Of a stretch of DNA of 64,000 bases, positions 49,922-63,050 are shown in pieces. Each line of letters begins with the position of its first letter. The first letter of the stretch is position 1. Origin of the DNA: Rostratula benghalensis (lineage: Eukaryota; Chordata; Aves; Charadriiformes; Rostratulidae); NCBI GenBank assembly GCA_013399305.1, contig VXAI01000088.1, positions 1,897,878 to 1,961,877 on the forward strand, read 5' to 3'. Under the pieces are notes generated by a model that saw only the letters and a list, made by a program, of their open reading frames with translations, searched no databases and was not told where the DNA came from. The translations under genes were made by a program, and so were the position numbers.

Positions 49922-51672
49922 GGGATCTAGATTTCTTATATGACTTAACATTGGGGTTTTGATCATTAGCTCTTCCAAAATATTTCTTCAAAATATTCAG
50001 TTCCCAAGGCTCTAGAAAAGCCTCAACCCCGTTATCAGGGAACAATTCAGACACACAGCAGCTTCTCTCTTGCCCATCCTCTACTTTCCATGGAGAGACA
50101 ATCCATGCACACCAGCAACTAGCAACACAATCCCAAGGATGCCCACAAGTCTTTATGACACTAGTAACATCTTCCTTCTACCTCTTAAGTTACGGACTGA
50201 GAGCATTCAGATACATGTCTGCTTACTGTTCTTGACAGTTATCTTTCCAGTTTCTACTTTGACTTCATCAGGGAAGATTAAAAAAATAAATAATTAAATA
50301 GAAAGAAATAACACTAGTTATTGTGGAATTACCACTTTTAAATTTGTATTCCCAGTTTTCATCCACACTTCACATCTCAGCTTTACCTTTCCATTTCTCT
50401 TTTTTATGCTCCACAGCTTTTGAGATTAGCAATTTAGAATCACCAGACTTGTGTCTATCTGTATACATGCACACACATATATTTAGTTCCATATTTATTT
50501 ATTTGTATGTATTTTATGTATATGGAGATGAAAATTTTTTATTTCCTTTTGTTTGCCCTATGTTGGATATATTCAGACACCTCTTGCTAGGCAATTCTTC
50601 ATCTCATGACTGGTGAACTTACCTTTTCCCATCCTAAATAAATCCAAATTTGAAAGCTGAACAATTAGAAAGTCATCATAAACGTATTTTAAATCTCTAA
50701 TTACATTTCATTATATCCTCCTATCTTCAACAAAATTAAATACCTTGAAACAGCAAAAATTCTAAAAATATTCTCATCACACATTGAATAGTGTTCATTA
50801 ATTTCTAGTCATCACTCTTAAATAACTTATTTTGTCACATTTTTTTACAAGAGGTGTCAAGTCCATTGGAGAAATGGGCAGCACTTACTATCTCAAGTTA
50901 GGTATTCAAAATAATTCACTTTCCAAAATCATCTGAGTACCAAGTGCACCCCATAAAAATGCCTAAATATATGGTTACATATATATAAATTTATAAAAAT
51001 ACACACACACACCCCTCCATCAACAGCTTCAAAATACGTACTGAAAATGGCAGATTTTCTTCTGCTTCCAAGCAATATTCCAGACTGCAAACCATATTTG
51101 AAAATACCTTGTGTGCAGCAGTTAGCATTGGCTATGTCTAAATTAGAAAAGAGTCTGACACGAGTGGATTGGTATTTCAAATCACGTTGTGTTCAGCCTT
51201 CTGTATCTACATTACATAAAGACTGCAAATTTTATTTGAGATCTAGTCCCTTCCCTCCATATAATTTGAAGGTGCACAAATGACCAGTGGTTAGTTCAGA
51301 CCTGTCAGTCGCCATTAGGGTTCTCCACTTGAGTACAGCTTCCAGTTTCACATCCCTGGGAATGAATCCAGCTCACACCATCAAAACCTCCCTACTGGCG
51401 GAAACAAAGTGAACAAAGGATGGGGAGGCAATCAAGGGATTTACTCCTAAAGCTCACTGGAAAGCCAGGTGACAATTTTAACAGACATGTCAGCACTGAA
51501 TGCTCTTTATTACGTGGAATTTTTCTACAATAAGCTCTTCTGTTATACCACACCCTGCACCTAAAGAAGATAAAGCAAAGTTTTCTTTGTTATAATTAAC
51601 TGGGCTTACTGCATTTATTTCTTGCTTTTCTTGGCCCACATGGGTATTTATATCAATCAACAAGAAAGTTCT

Positions 51673-51713
51673 GTCACCATTAAAAAAAAAAAAAAAAAAA
51701 AAAAAAGTCACCT
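51673..51713 (+). repeat. Poly-A run (26) flanked by GTCACC direct repeats
   Basis: GTCACC (51673-51678), then ATT, then 26 A residues (51682-51707), then GTCACC again (51708-51713). The arrangement resembles a target-site duplication around a poly-A insertion, or it could be simple homopolymer growth beside a coincidental repeat. No retroposed body is present. Confidence 0.7.
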
Positions 51714-53148
51714 AAAGAGATACAACAATATTTCTGGATTACATCATTTTATTTCTGAATTTACAGGAAAGTGATGCTACCGATCGCACTCAGAATAATA
51801 ATTAGGCAATGAAGTTATGTGTCCCTCCTGTGAAAGATGTTAAATAATAAGGGCATTGCAGCTGACAGCTACAATATAGAAATGATTCTGTTTATTTTGG
51901 ACGATGCAGCTGGCAGTAACATGCAAGCTCTGTGGATGAATGATGCAAACCCTTTTCATAATCTTTTGCTAAGTCTCTGGAGAGATGATCAGATGAAAAA
52001 TTTACCTTATTTGTTTAAACTTGTTCAGAAATAAAATAAAACCTGGAACTTTTGGACATAAAAAGACTCCTGTATAGATTGTATAGCATACTGCTTATTG
52101 TACAAGAGTTTTCCTCAAGCCCTAGATTTTGTCCAAATATGATATAAAATTAAATGAAACAACATCTCTGTCGGGCACATTTGATATAGAGGCATCAGGC
52201 ATGAACTGAGTGTGAAATTCAGAGACCACAAACACACCTAAGACAAGGGCTTAGCCAGGGTGGTAAAATTGGATTACCTAAAACAGTTTGATGGTCACAG
52301 TCACTTCACACACACCCGCACTGTACCCACACGTGCAGCATAGCCCTGACATTAAGCAACCACTTAACCTCACCTTTCCGTACCTTTCTCCAGTTTTCCG
52401 TTCACAGTGGCCACCCACATGCTTAAAGCCATTCTTCAAGGACCATCTTCAGACCTTAAAAGCCACTTTACTGTGTGATGTTTTATGGGAATGTTAAGTA
52501 AGAGAACAGTTGGCGTATGTCACAACCTTGTCCTAGTATGGCCACACTGCACTAACCGACCGTGTTCTTAACAGTAATTTTAAATCTATTTTTATTTCCT
52601 AGTGTAGTTTATTAACCAAAGCTACACAAAGATGGGCAGTGGTTTGAATGTGCTGGCTGCTTGTTGCTTTGTATGGAACAAGACTTGAAAGTGAAGAGCT
52701 GTGAATAGTAATTGAAGAAGGTTAAGAAAGAAAAAAGATCTGGCAATGAACACTATAAATGAAAAATATTCACCAAAGGAATAGCTGGGAATGTGATGCT
52801 TTCGGTACACCATACTGTAAGAAGGAACTTAGCTGTTATTTTAACAATGGCACATATATATCCTTGATTATTAATCTAAGTAACTATTCTGTTTCAGTCT
52901 CTGAACAGAGGCAAACATTCCTATAACAACAAACTTCTTGTCTGGCATTGCAAGACAAGGAAAATATCTGGAGAACTGAAGTGCACTATAATTGCTTCTA
53001 GTCTCAAGGCCAAGTTATTGACCTGCCCTTCTACATCCCAGATTCACTAGCATGTCTTGTGCAGACAGGAAAATAAAGCTGATCTTCGACTCTGGTTTAA
53101 TTAGTAGGAAAAAGAAAAAGGAGGGTTTGCCTAAGTGGCTTGCTATTT

Positions 53149-53168
53149 TTGTTTGTTTGTTTGTTTGT
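53149..53168 (+). repeat. GTTT tetranucleotide run
   Basis: About five GTTT units followed by GTCTGCAG. Simple repeat. Confidence 0.8.
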
Positions 53169-53668
53169 CTGCAGCTTTGCTTTATTAACTGCATCCACGT
53201 AATATTAATATGATTAATTATGTATAGGATGTCTGCAACATACTGTTTGAAATGCAATTGCTGTTCTTTGGCACTTAAGAGAGTCCTGAGTCTGCATGTA
53301 TAGCACATATTTTTAAATCACAGGACTGGGCAGAGTGTAATTATCAAAGAAAGAGAAAAACACTAAAAAGGATGTGAAAATACTGAAGTAATAAGTCTTT
53401 GTCACTGTACATCAGTGCCTTCTGATCTTTTTTTAATTTCCACACTCCTAACATTTGTAAACATGGTATGTCATAACAGAAGACTAGGGTTTTTTTTAGA
53501 GTAAGAACAAGGTCTTTACATGGATTTGTATGGTGCCAGCATGACACCAATACAACATGTTTATTAGATAAACATACACATATGCATATCAAGTATATAG
53601 AAGTATGTAATATGTACAGTATACAAAATAAAATTCTGGATCATTGTCAACTTCCTAAAAAAATAAAG

Positions 53669-53760
53669 GAACTAGAATGAAAAACACTGATGGACATAGA
53701 TATCTTTTCTCTTGGAGCTAGAATGAAAAACACTGATGGACTTAAATATCTTTTCTCTTG
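53669..53760 (+). repeat. Tandem duplication of a 46-bp unit
   Basis: Two adjacent 46-bp units each contain CTAGAATGAAAAACACTGAT and end in TATCTTTTCTCTTG. They differ at about three positions, so the duplication is fairly recent or homogenised. No third unit is present. Confidence 0.9.
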
Positions 53761-54688
53761 GAAAATTCATGCAAGTATAGTTTCTCACAGAAAAAAAATG
53801 ATGGAAAATTCACTTTGCTCAGTAAAACCTCAGAGCCCTTCAGGTTAAAAAGATGAAAGAATAATGATTTTACTTCTCAATTAAGGCTGAGGTAAAAGTA
53901 GATTCAATATATTGCATTTCAAAATAAAGCATTAGGATACTACTGTGGAAGGCTGCTCAAACCACTGGATAATTGTAACACAGGAAATAGATATATTGAT
54001 TAAAAAAAAAATTCAGATTGACAGAACTAGAGAACTAGTTTAATTTCAAAGGGAACAGATAACATTTCTAGACTTTTTTATCATCTCTAAGTACTTTTTC
54101 AATCTGCAAAACACAGAAATATTATTTGAAAGAGCTTGAGGGGGTTTAACAATTTCAAATATACAATTCACAACTGTATTTGATTTTATTTTTCAGTCAT
54201 CAGTAATTATTTACAGGAGCTATTGCAGTTGGGAATTCAAATGGAGGAGGTGTTTCTTTTTCTGTTTCTACAAAAAAATGATTAATATGAATATTAAAGA
54301 TGAATTAAAAACAAAAATTAATACACTTTTTTGTGACACATTTGAGTTTCTGATACTGACAATAAAATGCTTCCTAATGACAATTGAAGTATAACATATC
54401 TACATTACAAATCAACACAAATCAACAGTTGCTGACACAAAAATGTTTTGTGGTACAGTCCTGAGAAGTAAAAATTGCCTTCTAATGAGGACAGGTACTC
54501 ATTCTCACATACCATCTCTATTACACAGAAGGTACCTAAAATTACTCTTCCAATTCACCCTAAATACTTCTGCCAGGACACCTAGAGAAAATAAGCAGAT
54601 AAAGTACATTAAATTATAAAGCTTTAAATGTAAAAGTATACATTTGGGATGACTGAATGCATTGTTGCATACAAGCTTAAAACTTCAA

Positions 54689-55197
54689 GGAATGGAATTC
54701 TGGGTCCCTCAGTTCAAGAAGGACAGGGAACTGCTTGAGAAAGTCCAGGGCAGGGCTATGAAGATGATGAAGGGAGTGGAGCATCTCCCACATGAGGAAA
54801 GACTGAGGGAGCTGGGTCTCTTTAGCTTGGAGAAGAGGAGACTGAGGGGTTACCTCCTGAATGTTTATAAATCTGGAAAGGGTGAGTGTCAGGAGGATGG
54901 AGCCAGGCTCTTCTCAGTGACAGTCAATGATAGGAGAAGGGGCAATGGGTGCAAGCTGGAACACAGGAGGTTCCATTTAAATATGAGGAAAAACTTCACA
55001 GTGAGGGTGAGGGAGCACTGGAAGGGGCTGCTCAGAGAGGTGGTGGAGTCTCCTTCTCTGGAGACATTCAAAACTCATCTGGATGCGTTCCTGTGTGACC
55101 TGATCTGGGTGTTCCTGCTCTGGCAGGGGGATTGGACTGGATGAGCTTTCAAGGTCCCTTCCAATCTCTGATAGCCTGTGATTCTGTGATTCTGTGA
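54689..55197 (+). mobile_element. CR1 LINE 3' fragment with an uninterrupted C-terminal pol frame
   Basis: A 5'-truncated CR1 copy. The plus-strand frame 54662-55144 stays open for 160 codons through the C-terminal part of CR1 pol: [20 protein letters not shown], then [17 protein letters not shown], then FHLNMRKNF and [18 protein letters not shown]. The 3' tail ends with CTGTGATTCTGTGATTCTGT. It is the least frame-damaged copy in the window, but it lacks the RT and endonuclease. It is on the plus strand, antisense to EDIL3. Confidence 0.94.
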
Positions 55198-58100
55198 CTG
55201 GTGAGATCCATATGGCAGGGCAAGATCACCACACAACTCCTACTTCTTTCTGTCCTCATACATCAGTTTATTTTCAAATGTGTTTGTACAACTGACTTAA
55301 TTTGGTTTTCTTTCTCTCCTTTCCCAAACACAAAACAGATCATTTCCTGACCCCAGTCCCAGTAGTTAGAGCACAAACAGGTGATTAGAGAATGCTCTTT
55401 ATTCACCAACAGGAAATATAAGAGTTATTGTGGGTACACAAATAGATTGCTACTGCCTGGTATTGGTAAACAAAGGGACTACAATAAAAAAGACTGATAA
55501 ATGGAATATAACAATGGCATCTGAAATTCATCATATTTCTTCTCAAATAAAGTTATTAGCAAGAACCTGGAGACTCATTAGGGAATTCCTTTCTTTTTCC
55601 CTCTATTTGTGAGCCTATTAAAGGGATCACCCATTATTTTGTTCACATTGGGGTTTTGTGTTTGCCAGTGGGAATTACTTTTTCTTTTTTTGATCTGAGA
55701 ATAGGCTTAGCTTATTTATTTATTTTTTAAACAGCCATTCATCCCTTCCCTCCCTCAGCTCAAATTTTTGTCACTAGCCCTGCATACCCCTCCCTATTTT
55801 CCCACAGACCAATACCACAGACCAGAATCACAACTGCCATTTCTGTGTTTTGATCTTGAGCTCAAAATAACTTTTGGAAGAAATCCTTTTTTTCAGTAAA
55901 CTGGCCCAGGCCACTGCCTATCACCAGGCAGTTAACACCCGCAGGTATTTGCTGCTATGGGGCTGGGACATTACGTCTGCTCTAAATTAAGTTTTCTCCC
56001 CATTGGAGCTGGAGGCAGAGTTGCTGTTTCGCAGCATCCAGGTAGCCAGGACACAGGCGGTACTCTCCTTGATTATACAGCCTCATTAATGCTGAAGAGA
56101 ACGAGTACATAACACACAGCATTGCTGAGCATCCTGAATGATAAAAGCATTATTTGCATAACACTTGGAGCTCCTGCAGGTTTAAGGCCTAATAAATCTC
56201 CCAGAGAAGTTAAAAGCAAAACTCTTCCAAAAAAGCTGGATCAGACCCACTGGTACTCAAGTTCTCTATGTCAGGAGCTGTTATACAGCTCCTAACAAGA
56301 TCTGCAGAATCAGTTGCAATAAAAATGCTACTTGCATGACTCCTGTGCAAGTCAAAAGTAACTCCATTAGTTTGATGCATTATTCCTGTTTGATGTTGTC
56401 ACCAGAAAAAGCACTATATGAATAATTTGTTCCATTGCTTAATCATATTGTATCACCAAAACAATTTTTAAGACAACTTTTTAGGATTTTATGTCATCAA
56501 AGTATTGCTTCTATCCTTTCCTCCAATTTCCTGTATATTTTTTTTTTAAATCCAGCAATGTTCAAACATATTGTCTTTTTTTTTTCATAAGTTTCTGGTT
56601 AGTTCTTCCATTTTTTAGCTCAATTTATTTTTATTTGAACTTCATTTTGTTGGCAGTGTTAGCTTTGCAATTTGTGCACAGCCTTTAACGATTTTCCACT
56701 TGTTACCTTTCTGCTACAATATCCTTGCTAAGTAGTTTAAAGCTGTTATTTTAAGGAGTATCTAGAAACTTTTGAGCTCTTTAGTGTGTTCTAGTGGCAT
56801 ACCAGTTTTGTCTTGGTAGTGTTACTGATTACTGGGCTAAGCCTGAAATTGCAGTAGGTGGCTCCTGCAAGTCTTGTCTAATTCAAAGATGCAAGATATA
56901 AGTAAGACAATTTGGTGAAATAAATGAAAAATATTTATTCTCTATTTGTACTTGTGTTATAAAAAAAAAAACCTAAAAAGGTCAGACATTTATTAATCTG
57001 GATAAAGGTGCTTACTGAAGTCTCCTGCTATGTTATTCAGAAATAAAATACTAGGTTATGAAAGCTGCATTTAAAGTACCAGGATATCAAAAGCAGTTCA
57101 AGACAAGTCACTTCAAAGAACTATTTTAGCATTTTTCAGCCTATTTCTTCTTTACATATCTACCCTGATAGGTGACTAAAAAGAAGACAATGCAATATGG
57201 ATATCTTCTTTGGAGCAGCTGCCAAGCATGCCTGACTTGGAAGCAATCTATAAGGCATCAGAGTGGAAAGCATCTTGAATAAGTCTAGATCATAGCCAGA
57301 CACTATGGTGATCCACTACAGTCTTTTATTTTATTGAAACATGCTATAAATAAGTAAAAGTAAGTACGAGGTAAATTTGGTACATTTAATTGTCAAAAGT
57401 CTCATAGAGACAACATATTAGTATAAAAGTAATTGCTCTAATTACCATATTAGAGTAAAAAACATGATCACAAAGTAGTTAAAAGAAAGTAAAAATAGAG
57501 AAACAAAGTATTTGTCAGTGCTAGAGACCTCTGTGTTTATCTTCAAATCACTGGTTGAAAATCATAACTGTAAGCATTTGCTGAAAAATATTTATGTTTT
57601 TGCATGAAATATAAGTTGCATGACCTTATACTTCTCAGGGTATTATATGCCTTCTATTTTTATCTGGAAAATTATCACTGCCTCCATAATCATGTACTTC
57701 ATAAGTCTATCATATACCTAGTCCTAAAGAAATCAGATATTTTCTAATAGATTAGTTCTGAAGCTTATCATTTAGCTTTTTATGAAATCCTGCTCTTATT
57801 GCAATACACATTTGACTAAACAAAACAAAACACTAAAAGCATGAAAAATTATGATGGAGAACCAAAAAATACAACTTTGCTGTGGCCATCTTAATAAAAA
57901 AGAACTCCACAAAAACATTACAACTCTTTCCCTTTAGGTGACTCATGCAATCTCTATACTACTGAGCCTTTAAATCCCATCATCATACAGAGTGCATGGA
58001 GCATTGTCCGAGGGATGATGTACCTCAAAGCCATGTCAATGAATGGATCAAAAATTAAGTGGTAGAGGCTGCTGTGGGATTGTGTCTGACTCTACATGGT

Positions 58101-58278
58101 GGACTTGTTATTATGAGAGATATAGATTCTGTAGTGGTCAAAAATCCCCTTTCTTCTGGTAGCAGCATCTGAACGATGAGAACTACTTAATTACATAAAT
58201 AGAAGAAACAAAGACCTTCTTGTAGGCTTGAGGATGCAAACGTAGATCGTTAATAGGCCAAAAAGGGAAAGGGCAGTT
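55198..58278. other. Unique intron with a candidate regulatory patch
   Basis: No exon is recognised. The patch 55950-56220 is less AT-rich and contains an octamer ATTTGCAT at 56152-56159 and a CATTAATG core near 56083-56090. The remainder is AT-rich with T-rich runs near 56541 and 56577 and an A11 run near 56960. Confidence 0.5.
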
Positions 58279-58785
58279 ATCATAGAATCATAGAAAGCCA
58301 GGCCAGAAGGGACCTCTTGGGTCATCTAGTCCAACCTCCCTGCAGTCAGCAGGGACACCCCCAACTACACCACAGTGTCTAGGGCTTTGTCAAACCTTAC
58401 CTTAAGCATCTCCAGGGCAGGAGCCTCAACCACCTCCCTAGGAAGCCTATTCCAGTGATCCACCACCCTCATAGTAAAGAACCAATTCCTAATATCCAAT
58501 CTAAATCTGCTCTTCTCTAGCTTGAAGACATTGCCCCTCATCCTCTCACTGCAGGCCTTTCGCCAGTCTTCCTGCAGGCTCCCCTTCAAGTACTGGAAGG
58601 CTGCTATTAGAAGAGAAAGCCTCCTCTTCTCCAGGTTGAACAACCCCAGCTCCCTCAGCCTGTCCTCACAAGAGAGGTGCTCCAACACCTTGATCATCTT
58701 TCTGGCCCTCCTCTAGACCTGCTCCATCAGGTCCATGTCCTTCCTATATTGAGGGCTCCAGTCCTGGACACAGTACTCCAGGTGA
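58279..58785 (-). mobile_element. CR1 LINE 3' fragment of a distinct, older-looking subfamily
   Basis: This is the reverse complement of CR1. On the plus strand it starts with the tail ATCATAGAATCATAGAAAGC, which holds two copies of the CR1 octamer. On the minus strand 110 codons are open (58365-58697): [20 protein letters not shown], then RFRLDIRNWFFTMRVVDHW, then NRLPREVVEAP. The RFRLDIR/FFTMRVV type differs from the FHLNMRR type of most copies here. A small deletion has removed part of the RGDL-type motif after the EKRRL block. It is in EDIL3 sense orientation. Confidence 0.93.
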
Positions 58786-59359
58786 CTTATCTTTAAAAGA
58801 AGACTTTGGGTTCCAACACAACAATTCTATTGTCCTATCTGAAATTTTTCTTATTGCAATTGTGGTGAAAGAAGAAACGACTAACATCCCTCTCCTAGCA
58901 GTAATTAAGCACTTTTACTATGCTATCCAGGCTATACATAATGAAACCTATTGATTTTAATGAGATTTAACTGTGATTTTTCCTCTCTAAACAAATTTGG
59001 CAAGTCCTTAGATGTTTTCTGCTAACTTGCTTTTTGTTTTGTTTTGTTTTTCACTTGTGCTTCACTGTTACCATACAGGTCTAGGTTTCAGATTAATGTA
59101 ATATAGAAGCAAAAGTATAAAATACTCATCTTTCCAATGACATACTGTAGCAGAGAATATGAGTGGGCTGTTTCTCGGGGCAAAGCAAGATGAAAAGATC
59201 TCATTAGCCAGAGGGAAAGGAGATCACAGGGCACTGGTGAGAAAACTTCTTACATGTGTCCTCATTTCCTCCTGGGAAAAGTCTGAATGTCTGAATCTTT
59301 TAGTTTAAGCTGACGGTAACTAAACTTGAGTATTTTCCTGTGGCAGTACTATAAAGTAA

Positions 59360-59378
59360 TTTTTTTTTTTTTTTTTTT
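59360..59378 (+). repeat. Poly-T run (19)
   Basis: Homopolymer in unique intron, with no retroelement body next to it. Confidence 0.9.
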
Positions 59379-62300
59379 CCTGAGGAGCGAAGGGGGAAAT
59401 ACAACACCCACTACAATTAAGAGCTAAAAGACAGTCTACATATCTGTTCTCCTCCGTGTCAGAGCACTTTGATATGGGCGACTGCCCTGTTACAATCCAA
59501 ACAGGTAAAGAGAGATCTTATTAAGTGATAAGAATTCACAGAAATTTTTTTAAAAATGCCCACGATGCCACCACTGACCAAATGTATATTCCTGTAGTTG
59601 GTTATTCAAAGAATACTATTTAAGATCCTACTGTAAGATCTGAAATTCAGCCTTTAAGAAAGACCACTTCAATGGGCTTAGGTGCCTTAGCAGTTGGCCA
59701 TAAGGTTTGACCTATAAAAAGGGAAACCATTCGGACTACTTGGAGACTAGCCACCACAACAGAAAAACAGTCAACACTTTTCCTTGTGATAACCACAGAC
59801 ACTAAACAGCTCTACACAGACTGCAAATCATCCTAAATCTGCACAGTACCTTCATAAAACAAGCTTGTTTGCCCTAAAGAAGTGGCTTTTAAATGTTAGC
59901 TTCCATTTCTAGATCTCCTGAATGGAAAGGGTTATGATAATCCCAGCGTTTCAAAGATTTACCTGACTTCAAGTGTAATCTGTTCCACAGAGATCAAAGG
60001 GGCTCTTCAAAGACACTGCAGACTCCCTGTGCCGAGCAGCTCGCAGGCTTTGTGCTTCAGGTCTTGAACACCAAGTTAAATGGAAGCCAAGATTACAGGT
60101 ACTGCCAAATTAAATCACTTTTATATATACATGACTAATTGTAGTCATGAAAATCATAATTCTTCATAAATTTAGTACTTTTTATAATTTTGGTATTCAG
60201 GACTTTAGCTAATGCCAGTATCTTCCCTGTTTGTTTGGACACAGGAATGTGCACACATGTATTCAAGAAAAAACTACTTCTCTTACTTCTCTCTTTCCCT
60301 TCCTTTTATATTTTTAAATAAAACTGTCAGGAGGTATCAGGGTTTGCTTTAAGCATCTCTGCAGCTGACATAATTTGCTTATTTTAAGCTGGATTGTATT
60401 CTGAACTCCAGTTTACAAAACCAAAAATTGTAATGGAATAACAAATTGGTAAGCAGTACTATAGATTAGTAATTTATAGTATCTCTAAATTTAGATCACC
60501 TCTCTTTGTCCCTGTCTGAAGCTGCTCAGAGAGAATGCATTTGTTTTCTCATCCTTTTCTTTGTGTTCTGCTCTTCTCCTTGTTTTCTTAGCTCCCCACA
60601 GGTATTGTGTCGACAGCACACTCCCTAAAAAGCAACATATTTCACACTTCACCTGCAATTCTAAAAAGTGGATTTCACCTCATGCAAAATTTAAGCTTGA
60701 ATTAAACAAGTACAGATCTTACTCTCTGTTCAAACTTTTTTTTTTTTTTTGGTATTTCCACAAAAAGCTTATGTTTTGACCTTCTGAGATTTTTCCCATG
60801 AAATTCCCTTCTGTGAAATTCCAGACCATCTTTAACTTTCAATGCTCTACCACCACACAGTAAATATATAGTGATCTGAGCATACATTCCACATAAATGT
60901 GTGATAAATGATGCACAGAACTGTACAGAACTGTGAAGAATGCCAGCAAAGCACATTGCATTTGGTGTCTGCTGCTCCCTGGCCTTCAGCAGGCTGAGGA
61001 GAGAGTCCGTCACACGGGTCACACACAGTGTACTCTCAAGCCACTGGCAACCAGAGGAATGTGTTACAGAGAAAGGAGTTGCTGTCACTTCTCATTGTCA
61101 AGGTAGGAGGTAGTAGGTGTGAAATAACATTTTCTCCTCCAGGGCTTGCCTGGAATTTTGTGATTAGCATGTTAGAAAACTGGGAAAAGTCATAATAATT
61201 TTAGTTTCTAAATATGAAATGCAGTAAGAAGGCAGTGCCTGTGTTTTCATTACTTATTTGTCAGTCTAAAAATCACACTGCAGAGCTTGTGAGACTTGTT
61301 TTATAATTGAAACTTGTTTTATAATAATGATACTCTTGTGAGACTTTTTTTCCAATAGTCATAAACGCCATGGGATATATTTCAGAGTTAATGGCAAAAA
61401 ATCATCACCATTACTACTAGATTCAAGAAGTGCTGATTATACATGATAGACTTATAAGCCCATTATTCCAATTCATGGCCAAAGGCATTAAAAAAATTAA
61501 CAATAAAAGTCTTTGGGGATACACCAGTGACGTGTCAAGTGATTCCTTAGTTGGGTATCTATAAACCACAGCCTGAAGAACTCCTTAACCTAAGTTACAA
61601 ATAGGATCTTTATTTGATTGAGAATAAACTCAAGGAGAACTCCTTTCACTGTGCAATATAAATTCTTACTTTTTCATACCGATACCTGTAGTTTCTCTAT
61701 TTACTCACACCTTGATTTTTATTTGTGTCTGTATCACAATAAAGTGGGGGAAATTTCACAAAGTCACTGGGTTTATACAGGAATAAATGTGGTGTGAGGA
61801 AAATAATTAAGCACATTATCTTAAGACAAGAAAACAAGATGTTCACTAGTTCAATTTAGCGTCTATTTAGTGCAAATAAACCCAATACCTGGCCAAATAT
61901 GGGAACCTGTTACAAAGCCCAGGTTATGACTCCATTTTAGTAAGACTGACAAGTGACTCCCCTCTGCATGAGTACTCCACACTACCATCCAGAGTTCTTT
62001 CCAGCAGTTACAATAAGACATGAATTAGATTTTCTACCCAAAAAAAAGCGGTAGATAAAGGCAAATATCCAAACCTAACCCAAGCTTCCTTTCTGGAATT
62101 GCAGCAGACAAAACGGTATTTGTTTGCATGGTAGGGGAGCTGGGAAACACAGGGTAATAAACACAGCTGACCTTAATGATGAAGTTCTTGGTGCTTTCTG
62201 GAGGAAAGGGGTTCTTCATGGCTACTCCCTACCCGACTGACTGTTCCTCCTGTTCCAGTTCAGCCATGCTGCCATCTTGCTGCACTTGCACCTGGTCAGT

Positions 62301-63000
62301 TTTTTCAGTCATTCCAGCAATCCATGCCAGCCAGAACAGTAAACTATGGAAGATGCTATTTGGATAATCCCCGTGTATTTCTCATGTCATGAGAAATCAT
62401 CATTTTCACCCGTAACACACCTCTTTCATCCCTACACCCATCTCAAATCTCAATTTTTCTTCAAGCACATGGAAATTAAAAAGAGTGAAAAAAATCAGAA
62501 GGCAGTAAGAGATAACATCAGATAAGACAGACTCTGACTACCGACAGATTTTCTGCAATTTAATAGTTTTGCTGTTATTATCACCCTCTCCATGGTAAGA
62601 ATCAAAAAGGATTATCTGGTCATAATTAGGGAGTGATTCCAAAGTGTGTGCTTTTTGCAATCAGATCATGTTCTTCTCACTGTTCCTTTAAAAGGTCAAT
62701 GAGGATTATTTAGAAAAAATAAATCAAACTACAAGGTTATTACACAGAAGCTGGTGGGGAAAATCATTATTAGGAAATGGTAGCTTCTTGTGAGATCTTG
62801 TATTGGCATAACTATGAATGTTGTTACAGTACTACATGAAGCTAAACATAACATTCATGCAGGCTGATATATTTTCCTTTTTTTTAATTCGATATTGACC
62901 TCATGCGTGGTCAGAATAAAGTCCTACATGGAAATGATTTGAAAAAACATTTTTTTTTCACTTAAACTTGACATTAAATTAACATTAGTACATTTCATTT

Positions 63001-63050
63001 AAAAAAAAAACAAACAAAAAAAACCCCCAACAACAAACAACAAACAGAAA
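63001..63050 (+). repeat. A/C-rich low-complexity tract
   Basis: A runs broken by C, CC and CAA, similar in style to the tract at 696-757. No element body is recognised. Confidence 0.75.

Larger units (their letters stand above)
49922..54688. other. Unique AT-rich intron with small repeats
   Basis: No exon is recognised. It holds a CA run (51001-51013), the A26 tract at 51682-51707, a GTTT run (53149-53168) and the 46-bp tandem duplication at 53669-53760. Small frames at 50323-50616 and 53015-53308 are featureless. Confidence 0.6.

Noticed and set aside
49519..49962. A 147-codon plus-strand open frame
   Set aside because: It is the antisense of a minus-strand CR1 3' end and is explained fully by the repeat.
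54662..55144. A 160-codon open frame that could be taken for a novel protein
   Set aside because: It is CR1 pol C-terminal sequence followed by the CR1 3' tail. It lacks an independent promoter or start.
60702..61088. A 128-codon minus-strand open frame
   Set aside because: It runs into a poly-Lys tail from a T homopolymer, shows no domain and has no splice support.
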